A program made the position numbers and the translations under genes. DNA of 64,000 nt from positions 5,771,703 through 5,835,702 of the forward strand of contig NZ_CP014870.1 in assembly GCF_001661075.1 (NCBI RefSeq), in the 5' to 3' direction. The stretch comes from Pseudomonas silesiensis (lineage in GTDB: Bacteria; Pseudomonadota; Gammaproteobacteria; Pseudomonadales; Pseudomonadaceae). The stretch's first letter is position 1. Every line of letters begins with the position of its first letter. The notes under the pieces are model-generated. The model worked only from the letters and a program-made list of their open reading frames with translations. It did not search any database and had not been told where the DNA came from. Of this stretch, positions 34,733-43,977 are shown piece by piece.

Positions 34733-34996
34733 ATGATCCGCAGGTATTATCTGACCGCCCTGACCACTCTGGCCATTGCAGCTGGCGGCTACTGGGTGCC
34801 GACGCAGGCTTATGCCACCAATCAGGCTGACCAGCGACAAGAGTCGCGCGATACCAAGCAGGAGGGGCGCGACGCTTCCCGGGAAACCAAGGAAGAATGC
34901 AAGGAAGGCGACGAAAAGAGCCGCGCCGAATGCCGCCAGGACAAGCGCGACACCAAACAGGACACGCGTGACACCGCTCGTGACATCAAATACTAA
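34733..34996 (+). CDS. Small exported highly charged protein
   Basis: The 87-residue product (MIRRYYLTALTTLAIAAGGY) has a signal peptide likely cut after AYA, then about 60 residues of D, E, K, R and Q with a repeating RDTKQ/RDTARD pattern (QESRDTKQEGRDASRETKEE). AAGGAG lies 8 bases before this ATG, so earlier ATGs are not used. The mature part is probably an extended helix or disordered, with two cysteines (C57 and C67). Such small periplasmic proteins occur widely in Pseudomonas. The function is unknown. Confidence 0.7.
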   Translation: MIRRYYLTALTTLAIAAGGYWVPTQAYATNQADQRQESRDTKQEGRDASRETKEECKEGDEKSRAECRQDKRDTKQDTRDTARDIKY

Positions 34997-35163
34997 TAAC
35001 GTACATCTCACCCCCGCACTTCGCTGTGGGGCCAGGAAGGTTGATCCTTTCGGCAATCGGTTGTAGCTGCGCGGCGTCTTGACACCAGGGGCGTGCACTG
35101 CAACTGCAGAGAACGATCAAGGGGCGCGGCCCGATTCCGCCAATCCCGACAAAGGCAGTGCAT

Positions 35164-35799
35164 ATGAAAGCGGCACTCGCGTACTTCGCCAAACGGGTAG
35201 TTGCAGGTTTACTCGTTATCGTCCCCATCTACCTCGCCATCCTGGTGTTGCTCAAGGGCATGAAGTCACTGGGACAACTGGTGCGACCCTTTTCCAAACT
35301 GTTGCCGGAATGGCTGCCTGCCGAGCAATTCTTATCGTTGATTCTGGTTTTGCTGATCTGCTTTTTCATTGGCGCCGCTTTGCGTACACGTTTGGGCGAA
35401 CGCACCCGCACGCGGGTGGAAAGGGGGGTGTTTGAAAAAATCCCCGGCTACGGCCTGTTTCGTAGTCTGACCCAGCAAGTGGCGGGAGATAGCCGGCAAA
35501 ATGTATGGAAGCCCGCCTTGGTCGAAATCGAAGATGCTCTCGTGCCGGCTTTCATCATTGAGGTGTTCGAGGATGGCCGCTACACCATCTTCGTCCCTTC
35601 AGTGCCCACGCCATTGGCCGGCGCCATCTACGTGCTGGAAGCGAGCCGCGTGCATCCTCTGGATGTCTCCTTCACTGATGCCTTTAAAGTCATCACCAAA
35701 TGGGGCTTGGGTGCCAAGGATCTGGTGGCGGCCATGGAAGCCGGGACCAACCGGAGAGAGGTCCCGATGCTGGTAAGCAAGGCTGATGGCGCGCCTTAA
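35164..35799 (+). CDS. DUF502 family membrane protein
   Basis: The 211-residue protein starts MKAALAYFAKRVVAGLLVIV, with two membrane helices (about 10-33 and 58-80) and a cytoplasmic domain containing FEKIPGYGLFRSLTQQVAGD, VPSVPTPLAGAIYVLEASRV and FKVITKWGLGAKDL, all typical of DUF502. Its biochemical role is unknown. AAAGG precedes the ATG; a GTG two codons earlier is possible. A strong terminator follows at 35886. Confidence 0.85.
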   Translation: MKAALAYFAKRVVAGLLVIVPIYLAILVLLKGMKSLGQLVRPFSKLLPEWLPAEQFLSLILVLLICFFIGAALRTRLGERTRTRVERGVFEKIPGYGLFRSLTQQVAGDSRQNVWKPALVEIEDALVPAFIIEVFEDGRYTIFVPSVPTPLAGAIYVLEASRVHPLDVSFTDAFKVITKWGLGAKDLVAAMEAGTNRREVPMLVSKADGAP

Positions 35800-35885
35800 T
35801 TAAAACGGCCTGTTCAAGTAGCTCACCAAGATGCCGGTAGAGCGGGCCCTTCAAACCGAAATGACCGAACACCTGGACATAAAAT

Positions 35886-35915
35886 GGGCGACCTTACTGA
35901 GGTCGCCCGTTTTTA
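35886..35915 (+). terminator. Rho-independent terminator after DUF502 gene
   Basis: GGGCGACC pairs with GGTCGCCC around TTACTGA, followed by GTTTTT. Confidence 0.85.
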
Positions 35916-35943
35916 AGCTGTCATCCAAGGCTTCATGCACAAC

Positions 35944-35986
35944 GACTCAACAAAAGGTTTCACTTTATGTAACTTTCTGTTGAGTC
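35944..35986. promoter_or_regulatory. Perfect 9-bp inverted repeat
   Basis: GACTCAACA and TGTTGAGTC are separated by 25 bases, which can partly pair themselves (AAAGGTT/AACTTT). It could be an operator or the 5' stem of a small RNA ending at 36107. Confidence 0.4.
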
Positions 35987-36080
35987 GGCTTCCTCACATC
36001 GCGCGCAGATGAATTTTTCTTCACCCCACCGCCCCTCTCCAACCGGTACATTGCACTCGCTCTTCAAGAAACTACGGTTT

Positions 36081-36107
36081 GCCCGCCCTCCCGCGGGCTT
36101 TTTTTTT
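36081..36107 (+). terminator. Orphan rho-independent terminator
   Basis: GCCCGC pairs with GCGGGC and is followed by nine or more Ts. The preceding gene already ends in a terminator at 35886, so an unannotated transcript probably ends here. Confidence 0.8.
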
Positions 36108-36226
36108 GCCTTTTGAACGGTCAGCTTCATTCAGTCATCCAATAACCGCCCTCATCTGTCGCAATTCCCTCCCGATAGCCTTATTCGGTGTACCATCGAA
36201 AACTGTCAATCAGATATCAGTTAGCC

Positions 36227-36661
36227 ATGTCCACGCTAAGCGAAGAGAGCCGTCAGATCGTAGCTTCTCTGACGCACCGCGTTGGCCCCAACGCTGACAT
36301 TGCAACCATCGCACAAGCGATCGCTTCAATATTGCAGGATATGGACGCCGCCCTCACGCCCATCCTGGGCCAGCAAGGGGTAGCCGCGCTTTATCGCCGC
36401 AGCCTGCATCTATGCGCTGCCAACCATCCGCGCCTGGCCGGCACCTATGACAGTGTGCAGGCCTCCCTGGACCTCACAGCCCTCAAGTCCGTACTCGTTG
36501 AGCAAAGCGCAGCCGATGCCCTGTTTTTCGGTGAAGTGTTGCTAAGCACTTTCTACCAGCTGCTGACCACGCTGATCGGGCCCTCGCTCACCGCACGTTT
36601 GCTTCGTGGCGTGTGGGAACCTTCTTTGAGCGACACCCCTTCGCAGGAAACTTCGCCATGA
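36227..36661 (+). CDS. Small protein of the KaiC-kinase operon
   Basis: The 144-residue protein starts MSTLSEESRQIVASLTHRVG and is largely helical (IATIAQAIASILQDMDAALT, then GQQGVAALYRRSLHLCAANH). There is no signal or membrane segment. Its stop overlaps the KaiC-like ATPase start (ATGA), so translation is coupled. I do not recognise the family. The tight linkage with a KaiC-type ATPase and a soluble histidine kinase suggests a partner or output regulator of that pair. The start has only a weak ribosome site. Confidence 0.68.
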   Translation: MSTLSEESRQIVASLTHRVGPNADIATIAQAIASILQDMDAALTPILGQQGVAALYRRSLHLCAANHPRLAGTYDSVQASLDLTALKSVLVEQSAADALFFGEVLLSTFYQLLTTLIGPSLTARLLRGVWEPSLSDTPSQETSP

Positions 36662-38118
36662 GCACCAAAGTGACTATCAACCGCCTGGCCACCGGCGTGC
36701 CAGGACTGGACGAGGTACTGGGCGGAGGTTTACCGGAGTTTTCGTTCAACTTGATCGCAGGCCCTCCCGGCTGCGGCAAGACCACCCTCGCTCACCAGAT
36801 GATGTTTGCCCTGGCAACGCCTGAGCGCCCGGCACTGTTCTTTACCGTGCTTGGCGAGCCTCCGCTGAAGATGCTGCGTTATCAGCAACAATTCGATTTT
36901 TTCGACAGCGAAGCGATCAATCAGTCGATCCGCTACATCAACCTGGCCGACGACACGCTCGCTGGCAATCTGGACGAAGTATTGCGGCGCATTGTCAGCG
37001 AGGTGGAGGCGCATTCACCGGCGCTGGTGTTCGTCGACTCGTTCCGCTCGGTAGTACTGGCCAGCCAGACCCAGGACAACCCGAACAACAACCTGCCGCA
37101 GTTCATTCAACAACTGGGCATGTTGATGACCACCTGGCAGGCGACGACCTTCCTGATTGGCGAGTACTTCACCGAAACCGACACCAACCCGATTTTCACC
37201 GTCGCCGACGGCCTGATCTGGCTGCGCCAGAGCGTCCAGCGCAATTCCATGGTGCGCAAGATGGAAATCATGAAGATGCGCGGTCAGCCGACACTTCCGG
37301 GGCTGCACACCTTCCGCATCGCGACGTCGGGCATCAAGGTCTTTGCGCCCGCAGCACTCAACCCGGTTGAAGCGCCGCAGGAATTCCCCGTCAAACGCCT
37401 GAAGATGGGCGTCGCGCAACTCGACGAGATGCTCGGCGGCGGTCTGCCCCGTGGGTATTCCTTGCTGGTGGCCGGGCCGTCGGGCTCGGGCAAAAGTATT
37501 CTGGCCGCGACTTTCCTCGCTGAAGGCGCACGCAATGGCGAAACCGGGGTAATCGCGGTGTTCGAGCAGCGGCCCAATCACTCCCAGAACGCGACCCTCG
37601 CCCGCCTGATCCAGAGTGGTCAGGTCGGTCTGGTGGACAGCCGCGCTCCGGACCTGTCCATCGACGAAATCGTGCAGTTGCTGCTGAGCGAGATCACCCG
37701 GCTGAAAGCCACCCGCGTCGTGATCGATTCGCTGTCGGGTTTCGAACTGGCGCTGGCGCCCACTTTCCGCGAAGACTTCCGTGAGTCGCTGTCGCGCATG
37801 GTCACTGCCCTGACCAGCGCCGGCGTCAGCGTATTAATGACCTCCGAGCTGGAAGACCGTTACACCGATCTGCGTTTCAGCCCTTACGGCACGGCGTTCC
37901 TCACCGACGCCATCATCGTTCAGCGCTACATTGAAGTGCAGAGCCGCCTGCTGCGCATCATGGCCGTGGTCAAGGTCCGGGCCAGCGCCCATTCCGATGA
38001 ATTGCGCCTGTACCGCATCGACGATCAAGGTTTACAGATCGGCGAGATGTTACCGGAGCAGGAAGGATTGCTGGGTGGTCGGCCAACCCGGCAGCACGCT
38101 GACAAAGACCAGGGATGA
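36658..38118 (+). CDS. KaiC-like double RecA-domain ATPase
   Basis: This 486-residue protein has two KaiC-type ATPase domains. The first begins KVTINRLATGVPGLDEVLGG with Walker A GPPGCGKT (K41), and the second begins RLKMGVAQLDEMLGGGLPRG with Walker A GPSGSGKS (K279). The length is near that of cyanobacterial KaiC, but no KaiA or KaiB is nearby, and relatives in non-cyanobacteria act in signalling and stress tolerance rather than in a proven clock. A soluble histidine kinase follows 10 bases downstream, and a small protein precedes it with an overlap. It probably hands its ATP or phosphorylation state to the kinase. Confidence 0.9.
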   Translation: MSTKVTINRLATGVPGLDEVLGGGLPEFSFNLIAGPPGCGKTTLAHQMMFALATPERPALFFTVLGEPPLKMLRYQQQFDFFDSEAINQSIRYINLADDTLAGNLDEVLRRIVSEVEAHSPALVFVDSFRSVVLASQTQDNPNNNLPQFIQQLGMLMTTWQATTFLIGEYFTETDTNPIFTVADGLIWLRQSVQRNSMVRKMEIMKMRGQPTLPGLHTFRIATSGIKVFAPAALNPVEAPQEFPVKRLKMGVAQLDEMLGGGLPRGYSLLVAGPSGSGKSILAATFLAEGARNGETGVIAVFEQRPNHSQNATLARLIQSGQVGLVDSRAPDLSIDEIVQLLLSEITRLKATRVVIDSLSGFELALAPTFREDFRESLSRMVTALTSAGVSVLMTSELEDRYTDLRFSPYGTAFLTDAIIVQRYIEVQSRLLRIMAVVKVRASAHSDELRLYRIDDQGLQIGEMLPEQEGLLGGRPTRQHADKDQG

Positions 38119-38128
38119 ACGAACCATC

Positions 38129-39151
38129 ATGAATGAGGCTAACAGCAAGAACGAACAAGCAATGGCCACCGCCGCTCGCGAATTGTTCCTGCTCGGCCAG
38201 AAAACCGTCGAGGCGCGTGCCGTACTGGCGGCGCTGCAAAAGGAGCTGAGCGAGGCCAACACCCAGCTCGTCGATAGCCAACAGGTCGAGCAACTGATCG
38301 AGGCCAATCAGCAATTGGTCCTGGCGATTCTGCTGGCGCAGTCGGATGCGGAAAAACCCCAACGCTCAGCCGAAGAACACCAGCGTTACCTGGAGATGCG
38401 CGACACCAACGAACAATTGGTGCGTGCCGTGCTCAGTGCGCAACATCTGCAAGCCTCGGCCGAGCACAGCCTGACCCAGCAACAAAATATCCTCACGCTG
38501 GTGGCTCACGAGCTGCGCAATCCTTTGACCCCCATCAGCATGATCGCCGGCCGACTGGTGCGGGTGCCGAAAGAAGAGCTGCCCCGAATGCAGGCACTGA
38601 TCGAAGGCCAGGTGCAGCACATGTCACGACTGGTGGATGACCTGCTCGACGTCTCCCGCGCCAGCACCGGCAAGTTGCGCCTGGATCGTCGAATCGTCGA
38701 TATGGTGCAAATCATTCAGGACGCCATCACCGTATGCAGCCCGGTCATGGCTGCTCGTCATTTGCACTTCACCGCAGAGTTGCCTGAAGAGGCGCTCGCG
38801 GTGAACGGCGATCCGGTACGGCTCACGCAAATCCTCGGCAACCTGCTGGGCAACGCGGCCAAGTACACCCAGGCGAGCGGCACGGTTACGCTGTCGGTGA
38901 CCGGCGAAGACAATCTGCTGCAGATGAGCATTGCCGACAATGGCATCGGTATTTCTGCCAAGGCGCTGCCTTTTATCTTCGAGCCCTTCGTGCAGGATCT
39001 TCATGCCGTGGATTTCAACCGTGCAGGCCTGGGCATTGGCCTGACCGTGGTTCGTGAACTGGTCGAGGCCCATGGCGGCACGGTTATCGGCATGAGTGAC
39101 GGCGACGGCAAGGGCAGTACCTTTATTGTGACCTTGCCGTTGGCGGTTTGA
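38129..39151 (+). CDS. Soluble sensor histidine kinase
   Basis: The 340-residue kinase starts MNEANSKNEQAMATAARELF, with a long N-terminal coiled coil (about 15-115), a HisKA domain with H127 in VAHELRNPLTPI, and an HATPase_c domain with NLLGNAAKYT (N box), DNGIGIS, and GLGIGLTVVRELVEAHGG. It has no membrane segment or PAS/GAF sensor. It therefore likely receives its signal from a bound protein such as the adjoining KaiC-like ATPase. No response regulator is encoded nearby, so the output is through an unlinked partner. Confidence 0.9.
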   Translation: MNEANSKNEQAMATAARELFLLGQKTVEARAVLAALQKELSEANTQLVDSQQVEQLIEANQQLVLAILLAQSDAEKPQRSAEEHQRYLEMRDTNEQLVRAVLSAQHLQASAEHSLTQQQNILTLVAHELRNPLTPISMIAGRLVRVPKEELPRMQALIEGQVQHMSRLVDDLLDVSRASTGKLRLDRRIVDMVQIIQDAITVCSPVMAARHLHFTAELPEEALAVNGDPVRLTQILGNLLGNAAKYTQASGTVTLSVTGEDNLLQMSIADNGIGISAKALPFIFEPFVQDLHAVDFNRAGLGIGLTVVRELVEAHGGTVIGMSDGDGKGSTFIVTLPLAV

Positions 39152-39310
39152 GTTTTTCACTAACCGCCATGCAACACGACACGCCCTGGTCACGGCGCGT
39201 GTGACACGTCCTACAAGCGAATAAAACCAGAAGAAAAATCCCACAGGTCTTTAAGGTTGTCGGTCGGAAGTCCGCTCAATAACCTTTGGCAGTCGCTGAA
39301 AACTCAGTGA

Positions 39311-39462
39311 TCGGGTGTGAGATCCCGGCAAAAAGTATGCATCTAGCGCCAGTGTCTTCATAATTGGCGCCAGCTTATCCGCTGCCATGGAATGCGTTAT
39401 GGCGGCTGTGTGCGGGCAGACTTCGGTCTGGCCGGGTGCCTACTACCGGTGATCTCACACTG
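39311..39462 (+). promoter_or_regulatory. Structured multi-hairpin leader before DUF6124 gene
   Basis: GTGTGAGATC (39315-39324) pairs perfectly with GATCTCACAC (39451-39460), enclosing three hairpins: GCGCCA/TGGCGC (39346-39370), GCTGCCA/TGGCGGC (about 39381-39406) and CAGAC-TTCG-GTCTG (39417-39430). Together this gives a four-way junction of about 150 bases that ends 70 bases before the gene. It is not a class I recognise. Confidence 0.55.
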
Positions 39463-39533
39463 CACATAGCTGCCACCTCTTTGCCGCTTGAGATCCGGCA
39501 AGTGATGGCTCCCATTTCAGTAGGAGTTTTCAC

Positions 39534-39800
39534 ATGGATAAATTAACCCCCGATCCCCCCTTCGAAACCGCCAGACCCTATCGCCCCCACAGCCTCTTCA
39601 TGGTCGTCCCGGACATGGACACCGAAAGCCTTCTGGCCCATGCCTGCGAGTCATTGGCTTCAGCCAACGTCATGGCCAATGATTTCGCCACCTACCTGAA
39701 CGGTCCGCAGCGCAACACCGCGTTGGCCATTGCGCAGATCATCATGCTGGCGGAATTGGCCGTGAACCGGGCATTGGATAACGTCGATCCGCAGGGGTAG
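39534..39800 (+). CDS. DUF6124 family protein
   Basis: The 88-residue protein starts MDKLTPDPPFETARPYRPHS after AGGAG and carries the conserved block DMDTESLLAHACESLASANV and MLAELAVNRALDNVDPQ. It is shorter at the N-terminus than many members. The group has no known function. Expression is likely controlled through the structured leader upstream. The paralogue at 32690 shares the DTxSLLAHACE-x-LAS and VNRALDN-x-DP patterns. Confidence 0.8.
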   Translation: MDKLTPDPPFETARPYRPHSLFMVVPDMDTESLLAHACESLASANVMANDFATYLNGPQRNTALAIAQIIMLAELAVNRALDNVDPQG

Positions 39801-39836
39801 GCAGGCGTTCATTCAGGTGTACGGCGTTATCGCTCA

Positions 39837-39990
39837 TCGCGAGCAAGCTCGCTCCCACAGGGGCATCGTCGTCCACGGATTCGGTGTACGCCATCGATCA
39901 CTGTGGGAGCGAGCTTGCTCGCGATGACGCCCGACCTGTCGATGGAGAGGTCGTCTGCCCCACCGCTTTCGCGAGCAGGTTCGCTCCCAC
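39837..39990. repeat. Cluster of three REP elements
   Basis: REP cores lie at about 39838-39858 (minus), 39903-39923 (plus) and 39968-39990 (minus; with a GCAGGTTCGC variant). They separate the convergent DUF6124 and PAP2 genes. Confidence 0.9.
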
Positions 39991-40018
39991 ATTTGATCTG
40001 CGACAACAAAAACCCACC

Positions 40019-40852
40019 TCAATTGACGGGCTGCGGCTGAGCCGCCAACGCGGGTTCTTCATGCTTTTGCAAAACCGGCAACTCCAGCCGCGCTCGCCCA
40101 TAGAACGCCAGCGCCGTCAGCAAACACGCCAGCCACACGAAGATCCCGGCCCAGAAAGTGTGGGACATGTAGTGCCAGCCTTGCAGGACCCGCGTCGTGC
40201 CGTAGACGAAACCGAGCGCCAGCGAGCCGTACATCACCGCTTTGGAATGACGCCAGCGGTAGCGGCGCGCGACGAAGTACAACGCCAGCAGGGTAAAACC
40301 ACCCGAAGCATGACCGCCCGGCCAGCAGCGCCCATCCCCGGCAACGCTCAGCAGATCGAAATTCTGGTACCACTCCTTGTGTTCGACCTTCCCCCCGTAC
40401 TGGGTCGTTTCGATCGGGCAATACACACTGGTATGACCCTTGAGGTAGTGGATGACGCCCGTGCTGATGGAAAACGCGAACACCACATACAGGAAGTCAC
40501 GGCGGTGCCTGCTGGCAAACCGTATCACTGGCGCGACCTTGATCTTTTCCAGGAACGCGATGATTTTCGAATGTTTTTCAGCCTTCAGACGTGGCCAGAG
40601 AAACGACAGCAAGGCGCCGACGATGGCTATCTCGCCGGTCCAGTTCGGGATGATCCGCGCCCATTTGTGAGTGATCTTTTCGAATAGATGGACATGATCC
40701 AGCGGGAACACTTTCGCGACCGGATCATAAAAAAGATCGTTGAAGGCGATGTCGATTCTGGTCAGGTCGAACAGCAGGAAAACCACGACGGCACAGGCCA
40801 GCGGGATACCGAAGTTCACCCAGTAAAAACGCGAGTGGGAGGAGGTCATCAT
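40019..40852 (-). CDS. PAP2-family membrane phosphatase
   Basis: The 277-residue protein starts MMTSSHSRFYWVNFGIPLAC and has about six membrane segments. The PAP2 phosphatase signature appears as KGHTSVYCPIE, PGGHASGGF and TTRVLQGWHYMSH. The first motif has C where the classical lipid phosphatase has R, and the last lacks the usual D, as in a PAP2 subgroup often found near lipid A or LPS-modification genes. It probably removes phosphate from a lipid substrate on the periplasmic face. It is 26 bases downstream of a membrane-anchored histidine phosphatase, so the two form an operon. Confidence 0.82.
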   Translation of the reverse strand: MMTSSHSRFYWVNFGIPLACAVVVFLLFDLTRIDIAFNDLFYDPVAKVFPLDHVHLFEKITHKWARIIPNWTGEIAIVGALLSFLWPRLKAEKHSKIIAFLEKIKVAPVIRFASRHRRDFLYVVFAFSISTGVIHYLKGHTSVYCPIETTQYGGKVEHKEWYQNFDLLSVAGDGRCWPGGHASGGFTLLALYFVARRYRWRHSKAVMYGSLALGFVYGTTRVLQGWHYMSHTFWAGIFVWLACLLTALAFYGRARLELPVLQKHEEPALAAQPQPVN

Positions 40853-40878
40853 TGAGCGCCCGGATCGAAAAAGTGAAG

Positions 40879-41571
40879 TCATTCGCCGGTCACCGAGCGC
40901 CAGTCCGAGGCTTCGATGAAGCCGAGCATGCGCGGTGCCTGTAACGATTCGGCAGAAATGAACAAGGAAGCGCCGTAACCCAGGGTCGAGCCTGGCAACT
41001 CGAGGTCGGTCATGAGTTGCGACATGCATTCGCTGTGGGTGACCAGGATCAGATTGCGTCCGGCCACTTTGTGCGCCAAGGCGTCACGCAACATGGTGCC
41101 CTTGCAGTTGATCAACCAGTCTTCATCGAAACTGATCTTGTTGAACATATAGCCGGCGGTCTGCGCGGTCCGCATGACCGGGCTGTTGTAGATGTCGGCC
41201 TTATTCAAGCCCAGTTGCTTGAACTGCGCACCCACCGCCACTGCCACGCTACGGGAACGATCGGTGATGCCGTCATTGCCGCTCAGGCAGGCTGCCGAGG
41301 AGTGATCGCAACGCTCGACGTGGCGCACCAGCACGATCATGTCACCTTTGGCCCAGCCGGCTGCCAACGCACGGGCGCCGGCCACATTGCCGTCGGCCAG
41401 GTCCGGCACGGCGGCAGGGCGCAACAGCCATAACGTCAACGGGATCACCAGCAGCGCCGAGGCCAGCACCACAGCCCCGTTGCGATAGCGGGCCAGACGG
41501 TTCAGGTCGAGGGCGCGTTTATTCCCGAACAGTCTGAGTCTCAATTCCACATCAAGCCGCCCCGCCGGCAT
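40879..41571 (-). CDS. Membrane-anchored histidine phosphatase family protein
   Basis: The 230-residue protein has one N-terminal membrane segment ([19 protein letters not shown], about 32-50) and a phosphoglycerate-mutase-like domain. The catalytic RH is in [14 protein letters not shown], and the second histidine in [11 protein letters not shown]. The arrangement suggests a periplasmic phosphatase, like the Ais/PmrG enzymes that act on LPS core phosphates. Pairing with the PAP2 phosphatase supports an envelope substrate. The substrate itself is inferred. Confidence 0.8.
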   Translation of the reverse strand: MPAGRLDVELRLRLFGNKRALDLNRLARYRNGAVVLASALLVIPLTLWLLRPAAVPDLADGNVAGARALAAGWAKGDMIVLVRHVERCDHSSAACLSGNDGITDRSRSVAVAVGAQFKQLGLNKADIYNSPVMRTAQTAGYMFNKISFDEDWLINCKGTMLRDALAHKVAGRNLILVTHSECMSQLMTDLELPGSTLGYGASLFISAESLQAPRMLGFIEASDWRSVTGE

Positions 41572-41639
41572 GCATCACTTTCATTCGATGCCGCGAGGGT
41601 AGAGAGGCGCGCGTTGACTGGAAGTGAAACGGTTGTGAA

Positions 41640-41700
41640 AAAAAGCTTAAGAACAACGGCAAAGATAGCAGCCTGCGGCAGCGCCTACATCGGAACGCGC
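41640..41700. repeat. Single REP-like half element
   Basis: AAGATAGCAGCCTGCGGCAG and CGCCTACA resemble the second REP class found as a pair at 48981-49079 (AAGATCGCAGCCTTCGGCAG). It lies in the divergent gap before the chemoreceptor gene. Confidence 0.55.
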
Positions 41701-41850
41701 CCCCCCTTTAGGAGCTGGCGATCTCTTGATCTCCCTACAGTTCCCAGCCTCGCTGCCGATACACACCTGCTTCCCACCTTGCTGGCTCCCAAAAACAACA
41801 ATCTTCCAGCCACCGACGATCAAGAAACACAACGTTCCTGGAGGAATTTG

Positions 41851-43770
41851 ATGAATAGCTGGTTCGGCAACATCAGCGTGAACCTGAAACTGGGCCTGGG
41901 GTTTGGCCTGGTCCTGGCACTGACCTGCATCCTCGCCCTGACCGGCTGGACGAGCCTGGGCGGTTTGATTGACCGCAGCAACTGGATGAGCGATATCACC
42001 CAGCTCAATGCCGGCCTGACCAAACTGCGCGTGGTGCGCCTGCAATACATGCTGACCAACGGCGACGAAACCGCCGCGCAAAACGTACAGACCACCCTGG
42101 ACGCGTTCTCCGCCCAGCAACAAGCGCTGCTGGCGAAATTCAAGAGCCCGGATAACCTCAAGCTGCTCAGGGAACAAGGCGCCGTCATCGAGGCCTACAA
42201 GTCGTCCTTGAATAAAATGCGCAGCGCCTACCGCACCGGTAACAGCGCCCGGGATGTCATGGGCAGTAACGCCGATACCGCCAGCAAACTGATCGATACC
42301 CTCTACAGCGGCGTGCAGCAAATGCCCTCGAGTGATCAGCGCTTCGAACAATTCCAGGCCATCACCGCCGCCAAGGAAGCTTTCTTGCTGGCTCGCTACG
42401 AAGTGCGCGGCTACACCGCCACCACCAATGCCGAGACCGAGCAAAAAGCCGTCGGCCAGCTGGACATGGCGATTGCCGGCCTGAAGTCCCTGGGCGTGCA
42501 CTTTACCGAGACTCAGCCAGACGCCCTGCGTCAACTGGAAACCGCGCTGAGCAACTACCGCAGTGCCTTGCAGGCTTATAAAAACGCCAGCAACGACGCG
42601 GTGCAGGCGCGCAAGGAAATGACCGAACAGGGCGCTGCCATCGTGTCCCTGAGCGATCAGCTGTATCAGATCCAGCTCGACCGCCGTGACGTCGAAAGCG
42701 CCCAAGCTCGTACGCTGCAACTGATCAGCACCCTGCTGGCATTGTTGGTGGGCATCATTGCTGCCGTCATCATCACCCGCCAGATTACCGGCCCGTTGCG
42801 CGACACCCTGGCCGTGGTCGAGCGCATTGCCGGTGGCGACCTGTCCCACGATGTCAAGGTGACTCGCCGCGATGAACTCGGCGTATTGCAGCAAGGCATT
42901 GCGCGCATGGGCGTTACCCTGCGCGATTTGATCAGCGGCATTCGCGATGGCGTCGCCCAGATTGCCAGCGCCGCCGAAGAGTTGTCGGCCGTGACCGAAC
43001 AAACCAGTGCCGGGGTCAACAGCCAGAAAATCGAGACCGATCAGGTGGCCACGGCCATGCACGAGATGACAGCCACGGTGCAGGAAGTCGCGCGCAATGC
43101 AGAGCAAGCGTCCCAGGCCGCGGCTGCCGCTGACGGTGAAGCTCGTGAAGGCGACAAGGTGGTCAACGAAGCCATCGCCCAGATCGAACGCCTGGCCAGC
43201 GAAGTGGCACGTTCAACCGAAGCCATGAATGTGCTGCAGCAGGAAAGTGACAAGATCGGCAGCGTCATGGACGTGATCAAGGCGGTCGCCGATCAGACCA
43301 ACCTGCTGGCGCTCAACGCCGCCATCGAAGCGGCCCGTGCCGGTGAAGCCGGTCGTGGGTTTGCCGTGGTGGCCGACGAAGTGCGTGGCCTGGCCCAACG
43401 TACGCAGAAATCCACCGAAGAAATCGAAGGCCTGGTCGCCGGTCTGCAGAACGGCACCCAACAGGTGTCGGCGGTGATGAACAACAGCCGGACCCTGACC
43501 GACAGCAGCGTGGCGCTGACCCGCAAGGCCGGCTTGTCACTGGAAAACATCACCCGCACGGTGTCCAACATCCAGTCGATGAACCAGCAGATCGCGGCCG
43601 CCGCCGAGCAGCAAAGCGCCGTGGCCGAGGAGATCAGCCGCAGCATCATCAACGTGCGCGACGTGTCTGAACAGACGGCTGCCGCCAGCGATGAAACGGC
43701 TGCGTCGAGTGTGGAGCTGGCGCGGTTGGGTAATCAGTTGCAGATGATGGTGAGTCACTTTCGAGTGTAG
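41851..43770 (+). CDS. Methyl-accepting chemotaxis protein with HBM-type sensor
   Basis: This 639-residue chemoreceptor starts [20 protein letters not shown] after GGAGG. TM1 is at about 12-33 and TM2 at about 290-312, with a 255-residue helical periplasmic domain between (helical bimodular type, as in McpS of P. putida, which senses TCA intermediates). A HAMP domain ([20 protein letters not shown]) and the signalling tip (IAVV-like [19 protein letters not shown] and [12 protein letters not shown]) follow. The ligand cannot be read from sequence. It stands alone, 280 bases from the histidine phosphatase on the other strand. A long frame upstream is not used. Confidence 0.92.
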   Translation: MNSWFGNISVNLKLGLGFGLVLALTCILALTGWTSLGGLIDRSNWMSDITQLNAGLTKLRVVRLQYMLTNGDETAAQNVQTTLDAFSAQQQALLAKFKSPDNLKLLREQGAVIEAYKSSLNKMRSAYRTGNSARDVMGSNADTASKLIDTLYSGVQQMPSSDQRFEQFQAITAAKEAFLLARYEVRGYTATTNAETEQKAVGQLDMAIAGLKSLGVHFTETQPDALRQLETALSNYRSALQAYKNASNDAVQARKEMTEQGAAIVSLSDQLYQIQLDRRDVESAQARTLQLISTLLALLVGIIAAVIITRQITGPLRDTLAVVERIAGGDLSHDVKVTRRDELGVLQQGIARMGVTLRDLISGIRDGVAQIASAAEELSAVTEQTSAGVNSQKIETDQVATAMHEMTATVQEVARNAEQASQAAAAADGEAREGDKVVNEAIAQIERLASEVARSTEAMNVLQQESDKIGSVMDVIKAVADQTNLLALNAAIEAARAGEAGRGFAVVADEVRGLAQRTQKSTEEIEGLVAGLQNGTQQVSAVMNNSRTLTDSSVALTRKAGLSLENITRTVSNIQSMNQQIAAAAEQQSAVAEEISRSIINVRDVSEQTAAASDETAASSVELARLGNQLQMMVSHFRV

Positions 43771-43857
43771 ACGGCAACGTCTATTGAATCCCGCTGAAGG
43801 TGTCTGTGGAAACACACACCAGCCATTAACTTACTTGCAGCAAACGTTAAACACGAC

Positions 43858-43927
43858 AAACCCCGCAATTAGCCCAATGCTGTTCAGTTAAGGCTTAACT
43901 GAATAACATTGCGCAATTAGCGGGGTT
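43858..43927. terminator. Large bidirectional hairpin
   Basis: AAACCCCGC pairs with GCGGGGTTT, CAATG with CATTG, and GTTCAGTTAAG with CTTAACTGAATAAC, forming an about 70-base near-palindrome after the chemoreceptor gene. A T-rich stretch follows on both strands, so it could end transcripts from either side. Confidence 0.7.
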
Positions 43928-43977
43928 TGTTGGTTTTCGGGCGCAATGGCAATGGAGCACATCGATATACAAGCACT

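Noticed and set aside
36658..38118. Reading the KaiC-like gene as a true circadian clock component
   Set aside because: KaiA and KaiB are not encoded nearby, and non-cyanobacterial relatives are not proven clocks.
41647..43107. 486-codon minus-strand frame opposite the chemoreceptor gene
   Set aside because: Shadow of the conserved MCP signalling region; no ribosome site or family match.
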